64,000 bases of DNA, taken from PALSA-1004 sp963829085. GTDB lineage: Bacteria; Pseudomonadota; Gammaproteobacteria; Burkholderiales; SG8-41. Both the position numbers and the translations under genes were made by a program. Where the stretch lies: NCBI GenBank assembly GCA_963829085.1, contig CAWHHJ010000017.1, forward strand, positions 186,001-250,000. The letters are read 5' to 3'. Position 1 is the first letter of the stretch; each line of letters opens with the position of its first letter. Shown one piece after another: positions 54,188-62,587 of the stretch. Under the pieces are notes generated by a model that saw nothing but the letters and a program-made list of their open reading frames with translations, was not told where the DNA came from and made no database searches.

Positions 54188-54430
54188 ACGTGTGGCGCCA
54201 GCGCGCACCGCTCACGACGCGCAAGTGCGGTTGCGGCAAGAGCGGATAGGTCGGAATCCGCTCCGATGCACCGGAGTGAACTTAAGCAATGCAAATCGGC
54301 TACCGGTATGTTGTAACGTGGCAAGACTAAAGCGCAGCGGCAGGGGATTACTCTCATCTAGTATGCGTTTTGCCGCTCACTGATATAAACCCCAAACCCG
54401 GTTTCCGCATTTTTCCCTGTCGCTGGCCTG

Positions 54431-55651
54431 ATGCTCCCTTCACGTAGTTCTTCTGACCGCACCACCATCGTGCTTGCGGTCATGCTGGCAGGCTTGTCGA
54501 CGTTGGGACCGTTTGCGATCGATACGTACATGCCATCGTTTCCATCGATCGGACGCAGCTTTGGCGCCTCGCCGCTCGAGATGCAGCAAACGTTGACCGC
54601 ATACCTCATACCGTTCTCGGCAATGATGCTGTTTCATGGCGCGCTCGCCGATTCATTCGGGCGCCGGCCGGTCATTCTCGTCGGTCTCGTGGTATTTGCA
54701 TGTGCATCGATCGGTTGCGCGTTCGCCCAAAGTTTGCCTCAGATGCTCGCGTTCCGCGCACTGCAAGGCATGTCGTCGGGAACCGGCATGGTGGCGGGTC
54801 GCGCAATGATTCGCGATATCTACGCGGGCCACCAGGCGCAGCGGGTCATGTCGATGGTGACCATGATATTCGGTCTCGCGCCGGCAGTGGCGCCGATACT
54901 CGGCGGATGGCTCGAGGTGTGGTTTGGTTGGCGTTCGATATTTGCGTTTCTGGCGCTATTCGCGGCTGTTCTTTTCGTGAGTTGCTGGCACAAGATCGCC
55001 GAATCCTTGCCGCACTCCGGCCGCCAGCCGTTCGCTGTAAAACCGCTGTTCGCGAACTACATCAAACTGCTGGCCAGCCTTCGCTTCGCTCTCCTGTCTT
55101 CCGCGGTCGCTTTCAATTTCACCGGCTTTTTTGTGTATATCGCATCCGCTCCGGCGGTTGTCTACGGACTGCTCGGGCTCAACGAAAATCAGTTCGGATG
55201 GCTGTTCGTGCCCGGAATAACCGGCGTAATAACGGGCGCGTTCATTTCCGGACGGCTGGCCGGCAGGTGGTCGCCGCGACGCACTGTTCGCCTCGGTTAC
55301 ACGATCATGTGCGCATCGGCGCTACTCAATGTCATGTATCACAGCATATGGCCGCCGTCGCTGCCATGGACGGTCGTGCCGCTCATGATCTATACGATTG
55401 GTATGTCGACCGCCATGCCGAGTATCACGATACTCGTCCTCGATCTTTTTCCAGAGAACCGGGGTCTTGCGGCCTCGCTCCAGGGCGCTCAACAGAGTTT
55501 GTTCACCGGACTGGCGGCCGGCTTGCTTTCCCCGTTTGTGGCCGGTACGGGTATCGGACTCGCGTGTTCGATGCTGCTGCTGGTCATCGGCGGACTCGCA
55601 TGCTGGTTCGCATTCGCGCGCCTTCCTCTGGCAAAGCGCCCAATCCGCTAA
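54431..55651 (+). CDS. Bcr/CflA-type multidrug MFS transporter
   Basis: A 406-residue transporter with 12 predicted membrane helices. LGPFAIDTYMPSFPSIGRSFG is the start of the Bcr/CflA subfamily, followed by GALADSFGRRPVIL (MFS motif A) and RALQGMSSGTGMVAGRAMIRDIY. Members export bicyclomycin, chloramphenicol or other drugs with proton exchange; the substrate here is unknown. The 243 bp upstream show no gene and no recognised site. Confidence 0.9.
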   Translation: MLPSRSSSDRTTIVLAVMLAGLSTLGPFAIDTYMPSFPSIGRSFGASPLEMQQTLTAYLIPFSAMMLFHGALADSFGRRPVILVGLVVFACASIGCAFAQSLPQMLAFRALQGMSSGTGMVAGRAMIRDIYAGHQAQRVMSMVTMIFGLAPAVAPILGGWLEVWFGWRSIFAFLALFAAVLFVSCWHKIAESLPHSGRQPFAVKPLFANYIKLLASLRFALLSSAVAFNFTGFFVYIASAPAVVYGLLGLNENQFGWLFVPGITGVITGAFISGRLAGRWSPRRTVRLGYTIMCASALLNVMYHSIWPPSLPWTVVPLMIYTIGMSTAMPSITILVLDLFPENRGLAASLQGAQQSLFTGLAAGLLSPFVAGTGIGLACSMLLLVIGGLACWFAFARLPLAKRPIR

Positions 55652-55678
55652 CTGAGGCGACCAGGTCAGTGATCAGCC

Positions 55679-56095
55679 TCAAACGTTCGCGATCTCGAAG
55701 TCGTGCGTGATCGCGGCCGTCTTGCCTAGCATTATTGAGGCCGAACAATACTTCTCCGCGGACAGGTGCACGGCGCGCTCAACTTGTTGCGGCTTAAGAT
55801 CCTTCCCGCTCACGACGAAGTGAAAATGTATCTTCGTAAATACCTTCGGGTCTTCCCCGGCGCGATCAGCAGTGATGTCGACGGTACAGTCCGTGACTGC
55901 GGCGCGCGACTTTTTAAGAATATGAATGACGTCGTATGCGGTACAGCCGCCGGCGCCGAGCAGCACGGTTTCCATCGGTCGCATTCCGAGGTTGCGGCCG
56001 CCGCCTTCCGCGGCGCCGTCCATCACAATCGCGTGTCCGCTCTCGGACTCGCCCATGAAACACACGTTTTCCACCCACTTGATCCTTGCTTTCAT
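55679..56095 (-). CDS. OsmC-family protein
   Basis: A 138-residue OsmC/Ohr-fold protein. The first conserved cysteine is in GAGGCTAYDVIHILKKSR and the second in EKYCSASIMLGKTA, the pair used for peroxide reduction in OsmC and Ohr. The YhfA-like subfamily fits best (MKARIKWVENVCFMGESESGHAIVMDG). Physiological substrate unclear. Divergent from rplM. Confidence 0.9.
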   Translation of the reverse strand: MKARIKWVENVCFMGESESGHAIVMDGAAEGGGRNLGMRPMETVLLGAGGCTAYDVIHILKKSRAAVTDCTVDITADRAGEDPKVFTKIHFHFVVSGKDLKPQQVERAVHLSAEKYCSASIMLGKTAAITHDFEIANV

Positions 56096-56131
56096 ACGCT
56101 TCCCGGAGAGCGTACGTCGCCCTCAAAAGGT

Positions 56132-56161
56132 TTGACAGTTAAGCGAATTTTGCCATACAAT
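56132..56161 (+). promoter_or_regulatory. rplM-rpsI promoter
   Basis: Perfect TTGACA (56132-56137) and TACAAT (56156-56161) with an 18-bp spacer, giving a leader of about 40 bases. This is among the best sigma70 matches in the window, as expected for ribosomal protein genes. Confidence 0.85.
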
Positions 56162-56207
56162 CCAAAGCTTTCTGTAATTCACACTACTTACAAGACACGG
56201 GTTTGTT

Positions 56208-56642
56208 ATGAAGACTTTCACCGCGAAGCCACACGAAGTCACGCACGACTGGTACGTCGTCGATGCGCAGGATAAAGTGCTCGGTCGGCTCGCTTCAACA
56301 CTCGCGCATCGTTTGCGCGGCAAGCACAAGCCCGAATTCACGCCCCACGTCGATGTAGGCGATTATATCGTCGTCGTGAATGTCGATAAGCTGCGCGTTA
56401 CCGGTAGCAAAGCGCGCGACAAGCTTTATCACCGCCACAGCACGTATCCCGGCGGAATTTACACGACGAACTTCGGCAAGCTGCATGCACGCCATCCCCG
56501 GCGTGTGCTCGAAATGGCCGTGAAGGGCATGTTGCCGAAAGGGCCGCTCGGTTATGCGATGCTCAAAAAACTGAAAGTGTATACGGGCACTGCTCACCCG
56601 CACGCCGCTCAGCTTCCCAAACCTCTCGAAATAAGGGCCTGA
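56208..56642 (+). CDS. rplM: 50S ribosomal protein L13
   Basis: L13 is an early-assembly protein of the large subunit that binds 23S rRNA. The 144-residue protein starts MKTFTAKPHEVTHDWYVVDAQ and contains the family core VLGRLAS and YYRHSTYPGG-like YHRHSTYPGGIY, with GMLPKGPLGYAMLKKLKVY near the end. It overlaps nothing and is followed by rpsI after 4 bp. Confidence 0.98.
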   Translation: MKTFTAKPHEVTHDWYVVDAQDKVLGRLASTLAHRLRGKHKPEFTPHVDVGDYIVVVNVDKLRVTGSKARDKLYHRHSTYPGGIYTTNFGKLHARHPRRVLEMAVKGMLPKGPLGYAMLKKLKVYTGTAHPHAAQLPKPLEIRA

Positions 56643-56646
56643 TCTC

Positions 56647-57048
56647 ATGGCTGTCAAGCAACCGCAGTACAACTACGGCACCGGCCGCCGCAAGAGCGCG
56701 GTCGCGCGTGTTTTCATCAAGCCGGGTAAAGGCGACATCGTCGTGAACGAGAAACCGGTCGACGTGTTTTTTTCGCGCGAAACGGGCCGCATGATCGTGC
56801 GTCAGCCGCTGGTACTAACGGATAAGCTTAACGCGTTCGACATCATGGTCAACGTGGATGGTGGCGGCGAGTCCGGACAAGCAGGCGCCGTGCGTCATGG
56901 CATCACGCGGGCGCTGATCGAGTATGACGCCGCGCTCAAGCCGGTGCTTAAAAAGGCCGGCCTCGTAACGCGCGATGCGCGCGAGGTCGAGCGCAAGAAA
57001 GTCGGCTTGCACAAGGCGCGACGCCGCAAACAATTCTCGAAACGCTAA
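56647..57048 (+). CDS. rpsI: 30S ribosomal protein S9
   Basis: S9 sits in the head of the small subunit, and its C-terminal tail reaches the P-site tRNA. The 133-residue protein has YGTGRRKSAVARVFIKPG at the start, GGGESGQAGAVRHGITRAL in the middle and the basic tail KKVGLHKARRRKQFSKR. The terminal SKR is the conserved tRNA-contacting end. Confidence 0.98.
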   Translation: MAVKQPQYNYGTGRRKSAVARVFIKPGKGDIVVNEKPVDVFFSRETGRMIVRQPLVLTDKLNAFDIMVNVDGGGESGQAGAVRHGITRALIEYDAALKPVLKKAGLVTRDAREVERKKVGLHKARRRKQFSKR

Positions 57049-57069
57049 CCGTCCGGTTGGGCCGTAAAA

Positions 57070-57091
57070 AAGCCGCCTGCGGGCGGCTTTT
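57070..57091 (+). terminator. Intrinsic terminator after rpsI
   Basis: GCCGCC (57072-57077), loop TGCG, GGCGGC (57082-57087), then TTTT. AA/TT flanks extend the stem by two pairs. Confidence 0.88.
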
Positions 57092-57144
57092 CCATTTGCA
57101 TCTTACAATGACGCGAGCGGTTCCCCGCTGCGTGTGTGATCAGA

Positions 57145-58185
57145 ATGGCAGACAAAAAAATTAAGATTGGAATCGTCGGCGGCACCGGTTATACGGGCGT
57201 CGAGCTACTGCGCTTGCTCGCACACCATCCGCGGTGCGAGCTTACTGTGATCACGTCGCGACAGGAGGCCGGAACGCCGGTCGCTGCGATGTTCCAGAGC
57301 CTGCGCGGCCATGTCGATCTCAACTTCACGGCGCCATCCGACGATGAGCTCAGGCGTTGCGACGTCGTATTCTTCGCAACTCCGAACGGTGTCGCCATGA
57401 CGCAGGCGCGCATGCTGTTTGAGGCGGGTGTCAGGATCATCGACATCGCCGCAGACTTCCGCATCAAGGATATTCCCACGTGGGAAAAATGGTACGGCAC
57501 CAAACATGCATGCCCCGAACTTGTCGCCGACGCGGTTTACGGACTGCCTGAGGTCAATCGCGACGCGATCAAAGGCGCGCGCATAGTCGCCAATCCGGGC
57601 TGCTACCCGACCTCCGTGCAACTGGGTTTTCTGCCGCTCATCGCAAGCGGCAAAGTTGACCTCGATCATCTGATCGCCGATGCGAAATCCGGGGTCAGTG
57701 GAGCGGGGCGTAAGGCGGAGGTCCACACGCTCTTCAGCGAAGCGTCTGACAACTTCAAAGCGTACGGCGTGAGGGGCCACCGCCATCATCCGGAAATCTC
57801 GCAAGGTTTAGCCGCGATGGCCAAGCGCGATGTGCGGTTAATTTTTGTCCCGCATCTGACGCCGTTGATCCGCGGCATACATGCCACGTTATATGCAAAC
57901 CTTACAGGCGCGGTTGATTTGCAGAAATTGTATGAAGACCATTACGCACGCGAGCCGTTCGTCGACGTAATGCCGGCGGCGAGCCATCCTGACACGCGCT
58001 CCGTGCGTGGCTCGAACATGTGCCGCATTGCCGTTCACCAGCCGGAAGGCGGCGACATCGCAGTTGTGCTATCGGTCATCGACAACCTGACCAAGGGCGC
58101 GGCGGGTCAGGCAGTGCAGAACATGAATTTGATGTGCGGACTGCCGGAAGCGATGGGATTAGACCAGATTGCATTGTTGCCGTAA
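57145..58185 (+). CDS. argC: N-acetyl-gamma-glutamyl-phosphate reductase ArgC
   Basis: ArgC reduces N-acetylglutamyl phosphate with NADPH in arginine synthesis. From the ATG at 57145 the protein is 346 residues. The nucleotide motif GGTGYTG is at 12-18 and the catalytic cysteine is C153 in ANPGCYPTS. A GTG three codons upstream is also possible. HPEISQGLAAMAKRDVRLIFVPHLTPLIRGI is a family segment. It follows the rpsI terminator. Confidence 0.97.
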   Translation: MADKKIKIGIVGGTGYTGVELLRLLAHHPRCELTVITSRQEAGTPVAAMFQSLRGHVDLNFTAPSDDELRRCDVVFFATPNGVAMTQARMLFEAGVRIIDIAADFRIKDIPTWEKWYGTKHACPELVADAVYGLPEVNRDAIKGARIVANPGCYPTSVQLGFLPLIASGKVDLDHLIADAKSGVSGAGRKAEVHTLFSEASDNFKAYGVRGHRHHPEISQGLAAMAKRDVRLIFVPHLTPLIRGIHATLYANLTGAVDLQKLYEDHYAREPFVDVMPAASHPDTRSVRGSNMCRIAVHQPEGGDIAVVLSVIDNLTKGAAGQAVQNMNLMCGLPEAMGLDQIALLP

Positions 58186-58444
58186 CTTGGAAGCTCAAGC
58201 GCATATTCGGCATCTCAACACCGCCTGTCGGTTCGCGCAGGGGTGCCGGTGTTGCCTGAGTATGAGGAACTGCGGCCCAAGGCAAATGTCACAAGGGTGC
58301 TGCCACCGCACGCTCGGGGATGCGGTTGGGTGCTATAGTGTATGGTCGCTTGGTGCAGGAAGCTGATGGCAAGCCCAAAACGTCGTGCGACTGACATCAG
58401 TCGCGGCGCAGCAACAACCGAACGGAAGCGGCAGGAGCTCAAAA

Positions 58445-58795
58445 ATGAATGCAGTTACCGAAATGCCGGCACCCCTGGTGTTCACCGATAGCGCGGCAGC
58501 GAAGGTGAAACAGCTGATTGATGAAGAAGGCAATCAGGAGTTGAAGCTGCGCGTGTTCGTCACGGGCGGTGGCTGCTCTGGTTTCCAGTACGGATTTACT
58601 TTCGATGAGGCCGTCAGCGAAGACGATACGTCGATGGAAAAAAACGGGGTCACGTTGCTGATCGACCCCATGAGTTTGCAGTACCTGGGCGGCGCAGAGA
58701 TCGACTATCAGGAAGGCATCGAAGGCGCTCAGTTCGTGATCAAGAATCCGAACGCGACTTCTACCTGCGGATGCGGATCGTCCTTCTCTGCATAA
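58445..58795 (+). CDS. erpA: Iron-sulfur cluster insertion protein ErpA
   Basis: An A-type carrier that delivers Fe-S clusters to target enzymes. From the ATG at 58445 (GGAG seven bases upstream) the protein is 116 residues with the three cluster cysteines C44 (GGGCSGFQYG), C108 and C110 (TSTCGCGSSFSA). The open frame continues 20 codons upstream without conservation. The 259-bp gap after argC holds no recognised gene. Confidence 0.95.
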   Translation: MNAVTEMPAPLVFTDSAAAKVKQLIDEEGNQELKLRVFVTGGGCSGFQYGFTFDEAVSEDDTSMEKNGVTLLIDPMSLQYLGGAEIDYQEGIEGAQFVIKNPNATSTCGCGSSFSA

Positions 58796-58812
58796 GCTTT
58801 GATGCGGCAATG

Positions 58813-58836
58813 AAAAAGGGCGCCAGCGCCCTTTTT
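58813..58836. terminator. Bidirectional terminator between erpA and anmK
   Basis: AAAAAGGGCG (58813-58822) pairs with CGCCCTTTTT (58827-58836) around a four-base loop. The erpA and anmK stops lie on either side, so it can serve both. Confidence 0.87.
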
Positions 58837-58840
58837 ATTT

Positions 58841-59932
58841 TCAAGCGCGGTAAATCGCGCCGAGAGTGCGTGGACCGCGTGCCCCGGTGACGGTGGGTAG
58901 ATTGCCGGGTCGTGCAGCGAGCGCCTGCTGAGCCAGCCATGCAAAGGCGAGCGCTTCTACATGCTCGGCGTTAGTGCCGAGTTCGTCGCTTGCAGCAACC
59001 TTATGGGGCGCCAACCGGGCACTGAGTGTCTCGACGAGTGCTGCATTTCGCGCGCCGCCGCCGCATAGATAGACTTCCTGCGTTTCCTTGCAGAACTTCT
59101 CGATGGCGTCCGCGATGCACTCGGCGGTCAGTGCAAGCAGCGTCGCCTGAACGTCGTTCGGCTTCTCGCTTTCATCCAGTTTCGAGGTAAGCCAATTGAG
59201 ATCGAACGCTTCGCGTCCGGTGCTTTTGGGCGGAAGAAGCTGGAAGTAGGCGTCGTCGCGAAGCCGCGCGAGCAAACCGTCAATCACTTTGCCACTGCGC
59301 GCCCACTCGCCATCGCGATCGAACGACAACTGCCGATGGCGCTTCACCCACGCATCAAGCAGCATGTTGCCGGGGCCACAATCAAAACCGATCACGTGAC
59401 CGTGCGCCGGCAAAGCGGTAATGTTCGCGATGCCCCCGATATTCACGATCGCGCGGCTGATTTTCGTGTCACGAAACACCGCCTCATGAAACGCCGATAC
59501 GAGCGGCGCACCCTGGCCCCCGGCAGCGACATCGCGGCTCCGAAAGTCGCAAACGACGCTGATGGCTGTAAGCTCTGCCAGCAGTGAACCGTTCACCAGT
59601 TGTATCGTGTAGCCGTCGGCCGGCTGATGGCGCACGGTTTGACCATGGCAGCCGATCGCCTCGACTGCAAGTGGCGTGATACCGGTCCGTTCAAGCAAAG
59701 CAGTAACAATCGACGCATAAACGCGGGCGAGCTCGTTTGCCGCGCGCGCCGCGCGCCGCAATTCGTCATGCGATGAATGATTCAGTGCAAGGAGTTCGGA
59801 GCGCAAACCGGACTCGAAAGGTTCATGCTGATGTGCGACGAGGCGGGGTTGACGGCCGCTGAGATCAACGAGTACCGCATCAACGCCGTCGAGACTCGTC
59901 CCGGACATCAGCCCGACGTACAAACCGGGCAT
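58841..59932 (-). CDS. anmK: Anhydro-N-acetylmuramic acid kinase AnmK
   Basis: AnmK opens and phosphorylates anhydroMurNAc to MurNAc-6-phosphate in cell-wall recycling. The 363-residue protein has the actin-like phosphate loop GLMSGTSLDGVDAVLVDL at 7-24, GCHGQTVRHQP, INIGGIANITALP and DCGPGNMLLDAW. It starts 6 bp after the M23 peptidase stop, forming a peptidoglycan pair, and complements the AmpG permease encoded elsewhere in the window. Confidence 0.96.
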   Translation of the reverse strand: MPGLYVGLMSGTSLDGVDAVLVDLSGRQPRLVAHQHEPFESGLRSELLALNHSSHDELRRAARAANELARVYASIVTALLERTGITPLAVEAIGCHGQTVRHQPADGYTIQLVNGSLLAELTAISVVCDFRSRDVAAGGQGAPLVSAFHEAVFRDTKISRAIVNIGGIANITALPAHGHVIGFDCGPGNMLLDAWVKRHRQLSFDRDGEWARSGKVIDGLLARLRDDAYFQLLPPKSTGREAFDLNWLTSKLDESEKPNDVQATLLALTAECIADAIEKFCKETQEVYLCGGGARNAALVETLSARLAPHKVAASDELGTNAEHVEALAFAWLAQQALAARPGNLPTVTGARGPRTLGAIYRA

Positions 59933-59938
59933 CAGCGG

Positions 59939-61198
59939 TCAGTCGAGACGGGCGAGGTTGGTCGTGCGCAGGAGTTGGAAGCGGTCGGCGTAGCGTTTCG
60001 CAGCCTGATCGAACTCCGGCTTTTGTTCCGGCAGGATGTGAGGTGCCGCCGGCATTGCGATACGCAGCGGATTTTGCTGAACGCCATCAATGCGGAATTC
60101 ATAGTGCAGATGCGGTCCGGTTGCCAGTCCGGTCGCGCCGACATAGGCAATCACGTCTCCCTGCGAGACCCGTGTGCCCTTGTGCAAACCCTTCGCGAAC
60201 CCTGAAAGATGTCCATACAACGTCGTGTATTTCGATTGATGACGCATGATGACGACGTTGCCATAGCCGCCTTGCTTGCCGGCGAACTCAACGACGCCGT
60301 CGCCGGCAGCCTTGATGCGTGTTCCCGTCGGGGCGCCGTAATCAACGCCCTTATGTGCACGCCAGGCTTGCAATACGGGGTGGAAACGCGCGCTTGAAAA
60401 ACCGGAGGTAACGCGTGAGAACTCGAGCGGCGAGCGCAGGAACTGCTTGCGTGCGCTCTTGCCGTCGAGCGTGTAATAGCCGCCTTGATTGTCGGCGTAG
60501 TTGTAATACACGACCTGGTAGCTCTTGCCCTGATTAATGAACTCGGCCGCCAGCACCCGCCCGTAGCGGACGGGCTCGCCTTCGTGGTACCAGACTTCAT
60601 AAACGACGCTGAAGCGATCTCCCTTGCGCAGATCGCGGTGAAAGTCGATGTCCGTAGAAAAGATATCGGCGATCTGCACGGCAATTGCGTCCGGGAGACC
60701 GGCGGCATCCGTTGCTCCAAACAGCGAACTTTTGATTTCGCCAGAACTCATGACGACGCGCTGCTCGAGCTTCGCTGGTTCTTCCTTTGCGGCGAGGGCA
60801 TCGCCATTGCGATCGATCGATAGCAGATTTCCCGAGTTCAGATAGCGCAAGCTGAGCAGCTTGCCGTCCGCATCGGTAGTCGCGCGCACGATGCGACCGG
60901 GGATTAGCTGGTGCAGCGCTTTGAATTGATTACTGGTGCGCAGATATTGCGATGCAGGCGCGTCATCCACGCGCAGACGGCTAAGCAGTGATGCAACGGT
61001 GTCGCCGCGCTGAATACGCTCTTCGCGCACGAATGTCGCATTGGCGTCAGACGTCGACTCCAGCGGGGGCAGCTTCAATTCCTCGATAACGTTCTGGAAA
61101 GTGACGTTCTCGACGGTCGTTTCGGGCGCGATCCCGAACGCAGCGACTATTGCGCAACAAGGCAGCGCGAAAAGCAAAGCTCTGAGTCGACGATGCAT
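59939..61198 (-). CDS. M23 family metallopeptidase (MepM-like)
   Basis: A 419-residue envelope protein with an N-terminal signal or anchor (ALLFALPCCAIVAAFG), a LysM/OapA-like region (RIQRGDTVASLLSRLRV, 61-77), a helical connector, and a LytM domain with the zinc ligands H282 and D286 (HKGVDYG) and H363/H365 (HLHYEF). It should cut peptide cross-links of peptidoglycan; intact ligands argue against a mere activator role. Co-transcribed with anmK and divergent from tyrS. Confidence 0.92.
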   Translation of the reverse strand: MHRRLRALLFALPCCAIVAAFGIAPETTVENVTFQNVIEELKLPPLESTSDANATFVREERIQRGDTVASLLSRLRVDDAPASQYLRTSNQFKALHQLIPGRIVRATTDADGKLLSLRYLNSGNLLSIDRNGDALAAKEEPAKLEQRVVMSSGEIKSSLFGATDAAGLPDAIAVQIADIFSTDIDFHRDLRKGDRFSVVYEVWYHEGEPVRYGRVLAAEFINQGKSYQVVYYNYADNQGGYYTLDGKSARKQFLRSPLEFSRVTSGFSSARFHPVLQAWRAHKGVDYGAPTGTRIKAAGDGVVEFAGKQGGYGNVVIMRHQSKYTTLYGHLSGFAKGLHKGTRVSQGDVIAYVGATGLATGPHLHYEFRIDGVQQNPLRIAMPAAPHILPEQKPEFDQAAKRYADRFQLLRTTNLARLD

Positions 61199-61230
61199 GC
61201 CATCCTCGCGTGTTAGATTCGTGTTTTGTG

Positions 61231-61252
61231 GGCTAAAATCATCGTTTTAGCC
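61231..61252. promoter_or_regulatory. Perfect inverted repeat in the tyrS/M23 divergent region
   Basis: GGCTAAAA, six bases, TTTTAGCC. It contains TAAAAT (61234-61239) as a plus-strand -10 candidate for tyrS and, by symmetry, TAAAAC for the opposite strand. It may be a shared divergent promoter with a repressor site, or a hairpin in one leader. Confidence 0.5.
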
Positions 61253-61356
61253 GAGTGTCCTCAAGGGCCTGCCTTTGAGCGACGGCGCAAGCTTAGCAGA
61301 ACCGTGCCCGCGTGCAAGCGCCGGATTCCACACGATGTAGTCGGGGATTGGCCAAA

Positions 61357-62556
61357 ATGGCAACGCTTCAGGAGCACCTGGCGACTATCAAACGCGGCAG
61401 CGACGAGGTGCTTGTCGAGTCCGAACTCGTCGAAAAACTCAAGTCCGATAGGCCCCTGCGCGTCAAGGCGGGTTTCGACCCGACGGCGCCCGATCTTCAT
61501 CTGGGCCACACCGTGCTCATGAACAAGCTACGGCAAATCCAAGGATTAGGTCATCACGTCATATTCCTGATCGGCGATTTCACCGGCATGATCGGCGATC
61601 CGACCGGCAAGAACGCCACGCGACCGCCGCTCACACGCGCTGAAGTGGCGCGCAATGCGGAAACATATAAGGCGCAGGTCTTCAAGATTCTGGACGAGCG
61701 AAAAACGGAAATCGCGTACAACTCTACTTGGATGGATGCATTCAGCTCGTCGGACATGGTCAAACTAGCGGCCACGCACACCGTCGCGCGCATGCTCGAG
61801 CGCGATGATTTCGGCAAGCGCTATAAAGCGAATCAACCGATTGCAATCCATGAATTTCTCTACCCGTTGGTACAGGGCTACGACTCGGTCGCGCTCAAGG
61901 CAGATCTCGAACTCGGCGGCACCGATCAGAAATTTAATCTGCTCGTCGGTCGCGAACTCCAGAAACACTACGGCCAACCGCCCCAGTGTGTATTGACGAT
62001 GCCGCTGCTCGAAGGTCTCGATGGCGTCAACAAGATGTCCAAATCGCTCGGCAATTACGTTGGAATTGACGAGAGCCCGCGCGAAATTTTCGGCAAGCTA
62101 ATGTCGGTTTCAGACGATTTGATGTGGCGTTATATTGACCTGCTTTCCTTCGCGCCGCTGTCACGGGTCGCGCAATGGAAGAGCGAAGTCGCCGCCGGTC
62201 GCAATCCCCGCGACATTAAGGTCACCTTTGCGCAGGAGATTGTCGCGCGTTTCCACAGCGATGACGCGGCCCGCGACGCGCTAACGGATTTCGAAGCGCG
62301 CTTTAAACAAGGCGAGATACCGCATGACATTGCGGCGGTCTCCGTGAAAGCATCTGCAGACGGTGCAGGCATTGCACATGTGTTGAAAGAAGCCGGCCTC
62401 ACGCCAAGTACGTCCGAAGCGTTCAGAATGATCGCGCAAGGCGGCGTGAAGCTGAATGGCGAGAAAATCAGCGATAAGTCGTTGAAGCTCGAACGCGGCG
62501 CTGAAGTGGTGTTGCAGGTCGGCAAGCGTAAATTCGCGCGCGTGACTATCACCTGA
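61357..62556 (+). CDS. tyrS: Tyrosyl-tRNA synthetase
   Basis: A class I synthetase of 399 residues from ATG 61357. The HIGH motif is H48-L-G-H51 and KMSKS is at 226-230. IGDFTGMIGDPTGK is the loop of the shorter, TyrZ-like bacterial subgroup. The C-terminal S4 RNA-binding domain (about 335-395) is present. An in-frame TTG/ATG upstream would add residues without conservation. No T-box is seen in the leader. Confidence 0.96.
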   Translation: MATLQEHLATIKRGSDEVLVESELVEKLKSDRPLRVKAGFDPTAPDLHLGHTVLMNKLRQIQGLGHHVIFLIGDFTGMIGDPTGKNATRPPLTRAEVARNAETYKAQVFKILDERKTEIAYNSTWMDAFSSSDMVKLAATHTVARMLERDDFGKRYKANQPIAIHEFLYPLVQGYDSVALKADLELGGTDQKFNLLVGRELQKHYGQPPQCVLTMPLLEGLDGVNKMSKSLGNYVGIDESPREIFGKLMSVSDDLMWRYIDLLSFAPLSRVAQWKSEVAAGRNPRDIKVTFAQEIVARFHSDDAARDALTDFEARFKQGEIPHDIAAVSVKASADGAGIAHVLKEAGLTPSTSEAFRMIAQGGVKLNGEKISDKSLKLERGAEVVLQVGKRKFARVTIT

Positions 62557-62587
62557 GCGCGAGCTGAAAGGCCTCTGGTACTCTGTG

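Noticed and set aside
54700..55710. A 336-codon open frame overlapping the Bcr/CflA transporter
   Set aside because: It is the +1 frame of a real MFS gene, has a composition rich in Arg and His typical of shadow frames, no membrane pattern and no family resemblance.
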